Shown: in pieces, positions 46,730 through 57,345 of the stretch
Layout: every line of letters starts with the position of its first letter
Position numbering within the stretch: position 1 is the stretch's first letter
Source of the DNA: Cladobotryum mycophilum
Lineage: Eukaryota > Ascomycota > Sordariomycetes > Hypocreales > Hypocreaceae
Assembly: GCA_036429605.1 (NCBI GenBank)
Contig: JAVFKD010000002.1
Location: 1,054,001 to 1,118,000 of the forward strand
DNA: 64,000 nucleotides
Direction of reading: 5' to 3'
Translations under genes and position numbers: made by a program
Notes under the pieces: generated by a model
Databases searched by the model: none
The model's input: the letters and a program-made list of their open reading frames with translations, nothing else
What the model was told of the DNA's origin: nothing

Positions 46730-48799
46730 CTACAAACCTTTCGTCCTCTCAAGCACCTCCCTCAAAACTCGTGGCTCAACAGCAGTCGCCGCACCCTGAT
46801 CATCTAAACGGAACACAAAATCATCCACCGCAATCGCACCATACACGAGATTATCAGGCGTTGCCCAAATCTCCGCCGCCGGGTCAAACACAAAATGAGT
46901 CGAAGGGTCTGAGTCGTACGGGACGGTCTGGAAGACGGCCCTGTATGCAGCCTGGTTTTGTGCCTTGATGCCCGCGGGGTAGAGCCTCACGCTCTGGATG
47001 TGCCCTCCGCGGGTGGCGTTGGCGTACGCCTGGGCGAGGAGTACAAGGTCCGAGCCGCGGCTGATCCACTGCTTCACTAGGAGGCCGGGCCGATCGTCGA
47101 CGGCGAGCACAAGAGATGAATTCAGTGATGAACTGAGTGACGGTCTGTACTCACCGCAGAATTTCTGGCATGCTTCTGCCCTGGAGGCTCGTTCTAGCGC
47201 GGGGAGGAGCGCCTGCACCGCCGTCTCGCCCGCGATCGTCTCGGCCAGGGACGCATCCGGGCCGCCGGCGATGATGGCAAAAGTGACCTGATAGTCCGGG
47301 ACTAGAATGATGAGCGATTCATAGGCACCGATGCTTCCAGACTTAGTATACAAGTCCACAAGGGTGCCGGCCCTGATGTCGGTTCGGGTGCGCACAATCT
47401 CCCAAGGGGCGCCGACGGCAAGGGAAGTTGACGACGTGAGTGAATTAGGCTTCATCCAACGCAGAGTTTCCATGGACGAGAGTTGTCTATTGGCGAAAAT
47501 GGCGCGTCCGAAGGCTGCCAAGTCGTTTGTTGAGGACAATAGACCCCCTGTACTATTGTTTAGGCAACGAGATTAGCCACCTAGTCTGTCTACACACTCT
47601 CTCTCTCTGCACGGGCGTTTAGGAAACTCGATTGATGAATCGGATCAAAAAACTTACGGCACCTCGTCTCCAAAATCGCGATACCAATCTGGTTCACCAT
47701 CTGGAATTACGCCAACGCCCTTGATGATTGGGACATCGGTGCTGGAGTGTTTCATTCCGAGGGGCTTGAAGACATCTTGGTCGAGGACGTCGGCGTAAGA
47801 CCTCTTGGTGATGGCCTCTATGACGTAGGCTAAAATTCTATAGGCAGCATTGGAATAGAGGGCCTTTGCGTATGGCGCGAAAACCGGATGTCGCTTGATA
47901 TATCCTTGAAAATATTCTACAAATAGGTTTCACAATCCGCTGTTAGTTCCCGAACACATGAGAGCAATGTGGGTTGTTGGCTCCATAGTAGGGCATGTCG
48001 TGTACCCACCTTGTCTATTGCATGGCGGCAGCGATGAATTGCCCGCACAGGCCGGTATATCTTGCGGCAGAAGTTCAGGCAGCCCAGATTCGACCCAGGG
48101 AAAGCTCTGGCTTGCCATGTCGCCGTTGTTGTCTACCATTTCAGTAATAGCAAGTTAGCTAGTCATCCATCCATCCATCCATCCATCCATCAATTGGGAG
48201 AGGGAAAGGGGGGCAAGCCAGAACAATGAATCATAATACATACAGTCTCTTCCAATGCCCGTCAGCTGCGATGCCAGAGCACCGACCGTGACTTGATCCC
48301 ATTGAACATGGTCAATGGCCGAGGTCCCTGGGGGAGTGTGCTTTGCGGCGTCGCGCAGCTCAGGGACATAGTCGGTGACGGGGTGGTTCCAGTGCTCGAT
48401 GCCATTGTTCAGAAGGAGGGCATACACGGTGAAGAGCTTGGAGACGCTTCCGATCCGATAGATGGAGTCGGCCGTCACCTTGGTGGTGCTCCCGGCGGAG
48501 ACGTTGAGGCCACCAGAGGTATGGTGAAAGTCGACGATGGGGTCGGCATCGCTCTGAGACACGACAGTCAGCGAGAAGGACGTCGTGCTGCTGTTGAAAC
48601 GGCCAAAGGGGCTGTTTCCGGTACGAATGGCCTGATTGAGGGAGTTGGTAATGTTGGCGACGGCATCCTTGACGGCTTGGTTTGACGGGATGTTGGTTGG
48701 CAGCTCAAATGACGGGCCCAAGAGCTTCTGGTCTGTTTTGGCCGCAGATGTGGAAATTAAAGCGGTAAGGGCTAACAAAGTTGGGATAAGAGGCGGCAT
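46730..48799 (-). CDS. Secreted serine beta-lactamase-like hydrolase
   Basis: Four exons, 48799-48244, 48132-48010, 47916-47658 and 47552-46730, sum to 1761 nt and encode 586 aa. An N-terminal signal peptide (MPPLIPTLLALTALISTSAA) points to secretion. The class C beta-lactamase/penicillin-binding fold is shown by S-x-x-K at 118-121 (IGSVSKLF; Ser118 the nucleophile), Y-x-N in ALYSNAAYR, and the KTG-like KSG in YTKSGSIGAYES. Fungal members include esterases, transesterases (LovD-like) and hydrolases tied to metabolite clusters. This one has an additional C-terminal domain of about 150 residues, as in other extracellular fungal members. Substrate unknown; the neighbouring metabolism-type genes suggest, without proof, a role in modifying a secreted product. 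Confidence 0.9.
48160..48190 (+). repeat. (ATCC)n repeat in intron
   Basis: About seven ATCC units within the first intron of the beta-lactamase-like gene. Confidence 0.85.
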
Positions 48800-50223
48800 G
48801 TCTGGAGGGAAGAGATTTCTTTTGTTATTCCTCTTTTTTTGTTCAAACTTGTCGTAGAAAAAATATTGTACGTATGCAATTTATCTTGTGAGAATGATGC
48901 CAAGTGACTGAGTAGATGGAGATGATTGTATCCTTCATCATAGTTGAAATCACCTTGACCTTTATACTTGACGACGCTTGCTGTGAGTTTCTTCATGACT
49001 ACGATTTCAGGCCTTTTTTTTTGGCATCAACATGATGCTCGCGTTTCTACTTCCAAAGATGGATATAAATTTGCGAATGAGGCTATGTTGCACAACATAT
49101 GACGACGACGACGACGACAAATATTGTCCTTGCATGAAAGCAAAAGAGGCTTCACGCCGCAGTCTCTCGCTCTCTCCCTCTCCCGCTGGCCTCGCGATCA
49201 TGAGTCCAAGAGGGTTAGTGGCATGCCTGTTCGCAGGTACGGAATCAAGGGTCCCTCCCCCTTGCTTCACCGCACGCTTGACTCAAGGAGGAAAGGCAAA
49301 CGCGGGGGAAAAGCAGGGCTAGACTGCTTGTGAGGTGCGGACACGACACACGCAGCACATCAGGCCAGTTCCTTCGAGGGGAGGATTTGTCTTGAAACAA
49401 GGGTGGCTTTGTCGTACATAATACGCCCGCAAATGCCTTCACTGCCGGTGGTGGGTAGGGATTCATGGGTTGATTGATTGATTGTATGTATGCGAGGAAC
49501 CGTGGACGCCTCAACGCCTCAATCACGTTATTTTAATAGGAGAGACATCCCCCATGTTTTACAATCATGCCCTCCCCTCCACTCCCCTCCCCCTTGAGTC
49601 AACACTCACCTTCCAGCCTCCAGCCTCCCCCAACTTCCATCAGGTTTTTTGTTGTTCTGTCAAGAAACGAGAGTCAGAAAAAAATGACGGTTTCAATCGC
49701 CACCAACGCAATATCCGAATCCGCCGACGGAACCAACACGCAGCACTAAACAGTTAGTGGCACTCGGTGGTTCGAATCGGACCAGATCAGGCTGTCTCTC
49801 ATGGCGTTCGGGGCGTCTCAAGAATGGCGTTAAGATCCATGCAGCTGGGGGGTGGGCGTCGATCGGCGGAGGGGGACAATCAGGGCCATTTTGTTTTGTC
49901 AATGAATGGAATCCCCCCTTCGACCCTTCTACCTATTCCCGTCGCATGGTTCATCCGTGTTTCCATAGCTCTGGGTCAGCTGTGGTTCTAGTGGTACGCC
50001 ACATGGGGTGTTTCCACGGCTGGGCAGCACCAGCTTCATAGACTACCTACTCATTCAATTCCATACATACATAATAAAGCCCACAGATGCCCGCCTCCCT
50101 CATGGCAGCGAAACCCCCGTACTATTACCGCGTCTCCTCCTCCTCCTCCTCCAGCCCGTCGTCTTTCAGGTCACCACCCCCAATGTTTCAAGGGTTGCAT
50201 GATCAATCTTCCTCACGGCGGCA
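48800..50223. other. Intergenic, divergent promoters
   Basis: Lies between the divergent beta-lactamase-like and membrane-protein genes. Contains a GAC trinucleotide repeat near 49101-49119 and TCC repeats near 50138-50152; no gene seen. Confidence 0.5.
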
Positions 50224-51649
50224 ATGATACTCGCACGATTGATGGAACTGCCCTCCGTGTCGCCCGTCCAGGTGATCACCACCCAGAGCCCCAGCCTCAT
50301 CAACCGACTCGTCCACCGGGCAGCCAACGATCCAAGGACAGCAAACAGCACGCGCGAACAAACCATTGTCGAGGCCTGGGGCCAGGGCTTCAACGTCGGC
50401 GCTTTATTTCTTCTCATTCTCCTGGTGCTGTGCAACTATCGTAGGCACGTTCTTCTTCACAAGTTAATTCTGCTCGAGGTTGGTTTTGCCGCTTGCGCTT
50501 TTTTTAAGACTCAAGTTTTTCTTTTTTCGTGTTTTTGTGCCTGACCGATCTTTCTTTTTACTGACCGCCACCATCATTTGCAGTTGGTGTTGGCCATCTG
50601 GCATGGCATATTCATTTTCTTCCAAGACCCAGTCTATGGCTGGTAAGTTGCGATTTTCATAATCTACTGATTGACTCTTCTTCTTTTTCTTCTTCTTCTT
50701 TTTTACATTTGTATTCGCACAGTTCGTCTTACAAGAAATCTTGTTCCTTTTTAGGGTCCTGAGTAGCACGGCTACTGCGTTATACGTTTCTTATATGATA
50801 CATGACCTTGTCTCATGGTTCAAGATCAGACCCTTTCTCTCTCCATGGGGCAACAAGCTCTTCATTTTCTCACTTCTCTTGGTCCAACCCTACTGGATCC
50901 TGGAGACATGGGCCAACTTTCAATACTTTAATGTACTAGGTAGTCGGCTCTTTGAGAGGTCTCGGTACCTTGAAGCCCTCATGAGGTATGCCAGCCCTCC
51001 CTTCCTTTAAAGCCATGTCACTCTACTGATACTAACCATCCGACAGAGACCCCTGGTGGCTTTTCACTGCCATCAAACTGGTGTGGGCCATCAAGAACAC
51101 CTACAACTATAGCCTGATCAGTTTGGTTCACACCAGCCCGCGATTCGGTGTCATGTTGTTCTGCGTCTTTCTCTCCATAGTATTTTTACTTGTCGACGCT
51201 GCCGTGACCATTCACGGAAGTTCAGACAGTGGCATCAATCCATTCTGGCGGGTGAGTGATATCCTCATGCGCACACGGATTCTTCAAGTCTAGTAGGCTA
51301 ATTTAGATTACATGCCTAGCTCGCCCTCGTCTTCAAATGCGCCTCCGACGTCATCTTCTTGGACGACTTCAAATCTGTTCTTGATCATATATCCATGGCG
51401 TCGTCGAGTCGGTCTCGCAACTTTAGCTACCAGCCTCATACGACCATGGACCAGGAGCAAAACTCTTCTGATCAACCTAGTAGTGTATTCTTCAGGAACA
51501 TCAGGGACTCTATATCCGTTCCGCCCAGGGCAAAATCCAAATACGAAGCAGAGGAGCAAAGCGACACCAGCAGGAGAGGATGGGCCGACTTATCTCACTT
51601 CTCTGAGCGCGCCCCTGACGATATTGAGCGGAACGAGATGACGCGCTAG
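50224..51649 (+). CDS. Polytopic membrane protein of unknown function
   Basis: Five exons, 50224-50478, 50584-50642, 50755-50985, 51047-51251 and 51320-51649, total 1080 nt and encode 359 aa. Hydrophobic segments: about 56-72 (VGALFLLILLVLCNY), 84-100 (LVLAIWHGIFIFF), 106-120, 135-155 (LFIFSLLLVQPYWILE), 185-200 and 213-235 (VMLFCVFLSIVFLLVDAAV), so six or seven helices. The last 85 residues are a charged, Ser-rich cytosolic tail. The layout is like fungal-specific seven-helix proteins of unknown role; no transporter signature is seen. It shares the metabolism-type neighbourhood but is not a canonical MFS or ABC exporter. Confidence 0.82.
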
Positions 51650-52220
51650 GGGGGCGACACGGGGAATCATTACGAATTGTACCAAAACACAATCACGGCC
51701 AACTATGGGCAATAAAAAAAAACATCTACCGGGGGCTCCTCTATACCTGAGGCTGGCACGTCTTCCATAATACAATATCTAAGCCAATGGATGTATAAAA
51801 AAAATTACCACTCCCAACTCTGTTGAGCAGCACCGCATCAGGTACTACGAAACGAGGAGTGGCTGCAGCGCGATCCATATCGCGAGTAGCATCTCAGGAG
51901 AAGCTATTCCAGCCTAGACGACGATGGGTGGGTGCAAGAGTATGAGGGCTGTCAAGTTGCATATACACGAAGCACCTGCAACAGCACCAAGACCTTTCGT
52001 CATTCACGACCAGTGATGATACACGAGTTTAAGTTACGGCCAGAAATGCCTGAATTAATTGCGACCTTTTTCTTTTTCTTTTTCTTCCAAGAGTCATTGG
52101 GTGTTAGGATTTGAGCACTAACTTTATGGGCTATATATATACACGACGGCCTGTCTGTATTCTATCAGATTCGACAGGGAGTGTCGATTCAAGAGATATT
52201 CTTTTTTCTCTCATACAACT
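51650..52220. other. Intergenic, convergent gene ends
   Basis: No gene seen between the membrane-protein gene and the TRI14-like gene; A/T-rich with short homopolymers. Confidence 0.5.
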
Positions 52221-53342
52221 TTACAGGAGTAGCTTCTTAACTTCATCAGTAATGTCACGGAAGGGGAACTCGGTTCTGTCGAGCGGCTTGCCGGGCGTAG
52301 AGCCATCCCAGAACTCGGTGACGACGTAGAGTCGTTGGCCTATCTCCACCACCGACGTCGACGAAGTGGCCTGCGGTGCATACGCATTTACAATAGTACC
52401 AAGTTTCTCTGCCTTGGTCCACTTGCCATCCTGTGAGCGAATAACGTGGACCCCGATCGCGAAGTCTGCCACGAGCATGACCGTGCCGTTGAACATGCGG
52501 GGGAGTAGGCGCCGTCCATATTTGAGCCGATGGGCTCGGCGCCGGCTTGTAATGGTACGTGCACGGGTTTGCCCTTTTCGGCGCGCAAGTCGAAGCGAAG
52601 AATCTGGCCCTTCTCGTCGTCTGTTACCAGAAGTAGGTCCTCGTCCTGATAGGCGACGAGCCCGGTGAAGCCATCCACGTCAGAGCGCGCTGAGTTATAG
52701 TACCAAGGCGTCGCTGACTTGCCGTCGGCGCTGACCTTGATGATGCTGCTCGAGTACGTCCCCAGGACAAAAGAGTTTCCCAGGCGGTCGTGCACGACAT
52801 CTTGGAACCCGCCGTAGATGCCCTGCCCCAATGTAGTCAGGTTGTACTGCCAGTTAACCTTGTTCTTCTTCAAGTCGTACTTCACGAGGAAGTTGTCGCC
52901 CGAGATATTCTTTCCAGAGGTGAGCCACGCCTGGGCGCCGCTGACGATGATGGATAGCTGGTCCCGTGGCGCATCGATGCGGATACCGCTGGTGTGAAAG
53001 TCGGGGTTGCCAGTGATGCCGGGCATTTTCATGGTATCGGTGATGATCTTTTTATTGGCGTCATAGGCCGATACCGTGTTGATGTATAAGTTGCTAGATA
53101 ATTCCAATCAATAACTCCGTGCATGACCAAAGTTCATTGGTAGATTTTATGATTTTGCTGCAAGAGGAAACATACCTGATGTACGTGAGACATCGTTTGC
53201 TGTCAAAGTCGGCGCTCTCGGGGTACAGATTTGGGCTGTGGATTGTGAAATTGCCTGAAATGGGAGCACAGTTATTGTAACTAGTAGTGACTGGCGATGA
53301 TGCCGCGAGCGAAGCAAGCGGGAGCAACAAAAGAGCAAGCAT
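52221..53342 (-). CDS. Secreted TRI14-like / SMP-30-like propeller protein
   Basis: Two exons, 53342-53176 and 53093-52221, encode about 346 aa after one base is restored at the G5 run 52499-52503 (DGAYSP then RMFNGTVMLVAD). The start at 53342 gives a clean signal peptide (MLALLLLPLASLAASSP); an ATG 22 codons upstream is in frame but would bury it. Repeating strand motifs such as GGFQDVVHDRLGNSFVLGTY, IIKVSADG and EDLLLVTDDEKGQILRFDLR indicate a six-bladed propeller of the SMP-30/NHL type. It resembles the fungal TRI14 family, known from trichothecene clusters and of unclear biochemical role; this likeness is from memory of motifs, not a search. Nothing here indicates a trichothecene pathway. 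Confidence 0.75.
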
Positions 53343-55192
53343 GATGGGCGACGAGGCGAACAACGCGGATCTTTTTTTACCAAACGGTGTTTGATGTTCT
53401 ATGTACAAGCATGATTCTCAAAAAGGTCTGGAATAGCTCATATAAATAGTATTTCTTCATTCTTTATTCCGGTCACCGGGCCAATCCCGCTATGAGCCGA
53501 CATGTCTCGGTGTAAATCCAATCTCACCAATGGTGAGCATGTTTCTTGCCCTGGAACACGGAAGAAGAAAAGTCAAGGTCATGCCTTGTGGGATGACCGA
53601 ATACCCGCAAAGGCTATGGTGCATCTAATGGTTTACTTCTCCATGTAGATCTCCGCGAGCCCATTACCTACCCGGTGAGATGCTTCCCCCTGATACCCCT
53701 GTCTCACTAAACCGTATACGAGTTCGTAAGACAACCGAGCGTGGGTAGAAGAATAGATAGGAATAAATAGTACTCCGCATAAAAAAAATGATATATACAA
53801 TGCTTCGCACTCTACGTCGTAGGTTGTCTTTGGATTTTTGGAAGATCTGCCAGGGGCTCACGGCAATGACCTCGGGACTCTCTCCCTTTGCTAGTTAAGT
53901 GGAGGAGAGCATTCTATTTGTTTCTGGACTAGTTGCAGATGAGCAATCACTTTCTTTCTTCTTCTTCTTCAAGGGCATTTCGCCAAGGAAAAGACTTGGA
54001 GCTATCTCCGCTCATCATAGTTGGTTGATGGGAAAGGGTCGCTACCTCTCGGTTGTCGCCCCCCTAGCTTTTACGATGAAGGCGGCGGACCTAATCTTCA
54101 AGTAGAAAGGCCAGACACACAACCCCAAGAAAGATAATGAGGCTAGTCTTAGGACGTAGATCGTAAAATTGGCTAAAAAAGCCTCCACGATGTCATCCCC
54201 CCTTAAGACGTTAGATGTCGGCAGTTTTGGCGGAATCGCAGGCTACGAACCACCCAATTGTAATTGAGATTAATTTTGCCCTTCTTCTGCCTCTCAAAAG
54301 CCACCACGAGCTTCTGTATGCCTTCGACGTCAGTTTAGCAGCGAGAACAACGCTACCTTTGGTGTGTATGGGGACGAACCCCCCTCCCCTGGCCCGAGTG
54401 TCAGCTCCTTTAGGGTAACCCAGAAAACCGGGTGCCTCACATCATCCGATGAGCCCAGGAGGCACACTTGTGGGAGAAGTACCAAAGTAGCTCCTTGTGC
54501 AGATACCTTGACTGATCCAGGGAGGCCACCAAGATCTGCCCACTTATTTTACTCTGTCATGACTGAAACATGGCCAGTTTTGCACAGGCACACCTGTTCA
54601 AGCCTCATCTGCAAGGACTCGATCCAGTCCGTTGAGCAATGGACTTTTGCTTACACATATGCTGACTACCTCGAGTTGAGAATCCTCCATCATCTATCTG
54701 AAATTCCGTCAGACATAGATCATCGTCGGGAGGATTCGCTCAAATCCTTCTCACCGCACTGGTCTACATCGTCAATATGGATCCCTTATTCCCATCAATA
54801 TGAGAGATGAATCTGATTCGCTGGCGGGATCAACAGGATCATTTAAGGGAGGAATGTTTATTATCTCTTGTTAGGTTACGGCTCGTCCCTCTCGCCCTTG
54901 TCGCTACACGAGAACCGTGCCGCGATACAACGTCCGAAGGCGCGCGGGCGTTGCATGCGCCGCTCCCCTCATCAACTTGGTGCGGGGTGTCGTCTCGTAG
55001 ACAATGGACTGAAGGCCCTTGGAATGCTGGATATGTTCATCCAACTCCATGGGATTGATGAAAGGGCTGTATATATGGGTATATATACAGCATAGGCTGT
55101 CGCTCAATAGTTGGGGAATATCAAAACAGTAGCTTCTCGAGGTGATTGAGTGCTACCATTATTTTTATTATTACTATCTCTTCTACTTGCTG
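53343..55192. other. Intergenic, no supported gene
   Basis: About 1.8 kb between divergent genes. Short open frames only. A TATA-like sequence (TATATATGGGTATATATA) at about 55069-55086 is well placed as the promoter of the Ayg1-like gene. Confidence 0.5.
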
Positions 55193-56467
55193 ATGGTCCT
55201 TGAAGAAGCAAACCATTATCAACACATCATCTCTAATATGGCAAACCCAAACGCTTCCATGTATCAGCTCAACGCTGATGCAAGCTTTCACTTTGAAATC
55301 CTCCGTCCCATGTCGCTCGCCGTCTACGATGGCGGCGACTTGTCCGAGGTTCTCACAGCGGCCAACTCCATCCTCCCGGGCGACTTTGAGAGCTTCTACA
55401 GCGCCTTTGCAAGCCTTGCCAACCACGTCTATGATCGCGCACAGAGCATCTTGAAGAACAAATTCCCCGTCTCTGCTCGCAGTGCCTTTTTCAGCGCCGC
55501 CACGTATTTCCGAATGGCCGACTTTTATCTCCATGGAAATCCATCTGACCCTAGAATCATGCAGCTCTGGACGCAGCAGACAGATGCCTTTAACCAAGGC
55601 CTGGCCCTGTTAAATACGCCAAACGAGCGCTTTACAATTCACACACCAGACTTTGACATTCCGGCTATATGGTTCGCACCCGACGAAGAAGTGAAGAAGC
55701 GACCTACAATCGTCCTCGGCAATGGCTACGATGGGTGCCAGGAAGAAATGTATCACGTAATTGGTCTTGCTGCCCTCGAAAGAGGGTACAACGTCTTGTC
55801 CTACGAGGGTCCTGGCCAGCCGTCTGTTCGTCGTTATCAGAATCTCGGTTTTATCCCAGACTGGGAGCGTGTTGTGACACCAGTTATCGATCACCTCCTC
55901 ACGAACCCTTCTGTCGATCCAGATGCTATTGGGCTTCTCGGTCTGTCCTTTGGCGGATATCTCGCGCCACGGGCTGCCGCCTTTGAGCATCGCCTGTCTG
56001 CGGTCATGGCCATCGACGGCGTTTGGGATTTCGGTGTCAATGCGAGAAACACACTTGGGCCGGACATTATGAAGATTTTTGATGCTGGGAACAAGACTGA
56101 ATTTGATCAGCTCCTGCTGAAGCTTGCCGAGCCGGGTCGCCCAACCGGCTTGAGATGGTCCATCCAACAGGGTATGTGGGCGTTCAATACCAAGTCTCCG
56201 TACGACTTTGTGTCTCAATTGATGAACTACACACTCAAGGACGTCATTCAGCAGGTGAAGGTGCCAGTATTCGTTGGACTCGCGCAGCAGGACATTTTCT
56301 TCCCTGGCCAGCCAGAACTGCTCGCAGAGCATTTGGGCAAATTAGGCCACTTGTATAATTTCACGGATGCAAACTATATTGGCACGCATGCTGGTGTTGG
56401 GTCGTTGAAGCAGCACAGCGCCATCATCCTAGATTGGTTCCAAAATGTGTTGGATTCGAAGCATTAA
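55193..56467 (+). CDS. Ayg1-like alpha/beta hydrolase
   Basis: A single exon of 424 aa from this ATG; ATGs at 55142 (adds a Tyr-rich segment) and 55238 are alternatives. FHFEILRPMSLAVYDGGD opens the helical N-terminal domain. The hydrolase core has VLGNGYDGCQEEMY (oxyanion region), SYEGPGQPSVRRYQNLGFIP, the nucleophile elbow GLLGLSFGGYLAPRAA, Asp in LAQQDIFFPGQPE and a His in IGTHAGVGS. This set is that of the Ayg1/2,6-dihydropseudooxynicotine-hydrolase-like family, whose fungal members shorten polyketides by C-C or ester cleavage (Ayg1 in melanin synthesis). No signal peptide, so intracellular. No polyketide synthase lies in the window, so its substrate is open. Confidence 0.88.
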   Translation: MVLEEANHYQHIISNMANPNASMYQLNADASFHFEILRPMSLAVYDGGDLSEVLTAANSILPGDFESFYSAFASLANHVYDRAQSILKNKFPVSARSAFFSAATYFRMADFYLHGNPSDPRIMQLWTQQTDAFNQGLALLNTPNERFTIHTPDFDIPAIWFAPDEEVKKRPTIVLGNGYDGCQEEMYHVIGLAALERGYNVLSYEGPGQPSVRRYQNLGFIPDWERVVTPVIDHLLTNPSVDPDAIGLLGLSFGGYLAPRAAAFEHRLSAVMAIDGVWDFGVNARNTLGPDIMKIFDAGNKTEFDQLLLKLAEPGRPTGLRWSIQQGMWAFNTKSPYDFVSQLMNYTLKDVIQQVKVPVFVGLAQQDIFFPGQPELLAEHLGKLGHLYNFTDANYIGTHAGVGSLKQHSAIILDWFQNVLDSKH

Positions 56468-57345
56468 ATAGCTGGAACGTTGGGACATAGACCATAAGAA
56501 GACAGTTAATATCCATTACTATTCTCTCTCTCTCTCTCTCTCTCTCTCTTTTCGCAAATCGGTTTAGGGTAGAAACATCAGCGTCGTGACGTGTCCTGCA
56601 TGCTGAGCAACCCCATCTTCTCAGGCGATGCATAGTAGCGGCGTCCGCGGGGAGCGTAGATGACGTCCCCCATCACGTATAATGCTCGTAACTATTCTTG
56701 ATACATGACTCCTTGATGGACAGATTGGATGCTGCGATTGGAAAGCAATACAATCTAAGCGCGGTTGTCTCTACCACGCCTCTGATGTATCACCAGCTCT
56801 CGGAGGTTCCGGATACGGGAGGATGGTCAATATGAATCGCCAACCACAACATTAAGTTGCCTTGTTGCCATTGCCAAGCACTGTCAAATACACCGCGTCA
56901 GCAAAAATCTGCAAACCATGCAGAACACGAATATGGCAACTCAGCGATGATAGATTGTGGCGCAAGCAGCCCTACACTCGCTCGGGGCCCGCGGGATCCG
57001 TCCGCGTTGGCAGTGTCTCAAACGCAGACGGCCCCATATGAGTTCAGTGAGTTGCCCGAAGTAGAAGAATCAGGATCCGGGGCCCGCTCAACGGTGACGG
57101 GTTCTTGTAGACTGAGACATTCATCAATCCCGCTGATACACAGAAAGCTTCACGTTCAGAGCAAACAGTGAGCTACGCCTTGATGCCAAGATGGAATTGA
57201 CCAGTTCTGGGTTTAGAAAGGGTGAATATATAAGAAGGTTGAGGTCCAAATGGGATACAAGGTATTCAAATCATATCCTCGTCACAAAACAGCAAGTCGA
57301 ATATCAAGACTAAACCACCTATTACATCACAGACAACGGAACAAA
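56468..57345. other. Intergenic
   Basis: 3' end of the hydrolase gene, a CT repeat, and the promoter of the P450 gene. No gene seen. Confidence 0.5.
56522..56550 (+). repeat. (TC)n microsatellite
   Basis: About fourteen consecutive TC units about 60 bases after the stop codon of the Ayg1-like gene. Confidence 0.9.

Noticed and set aside
49741..49800. tRNA-like T-arm sequence GGTTCGAATC
   Set aside because: No pairing acceptor stem, D-arm or anticodon arm could be found around it.
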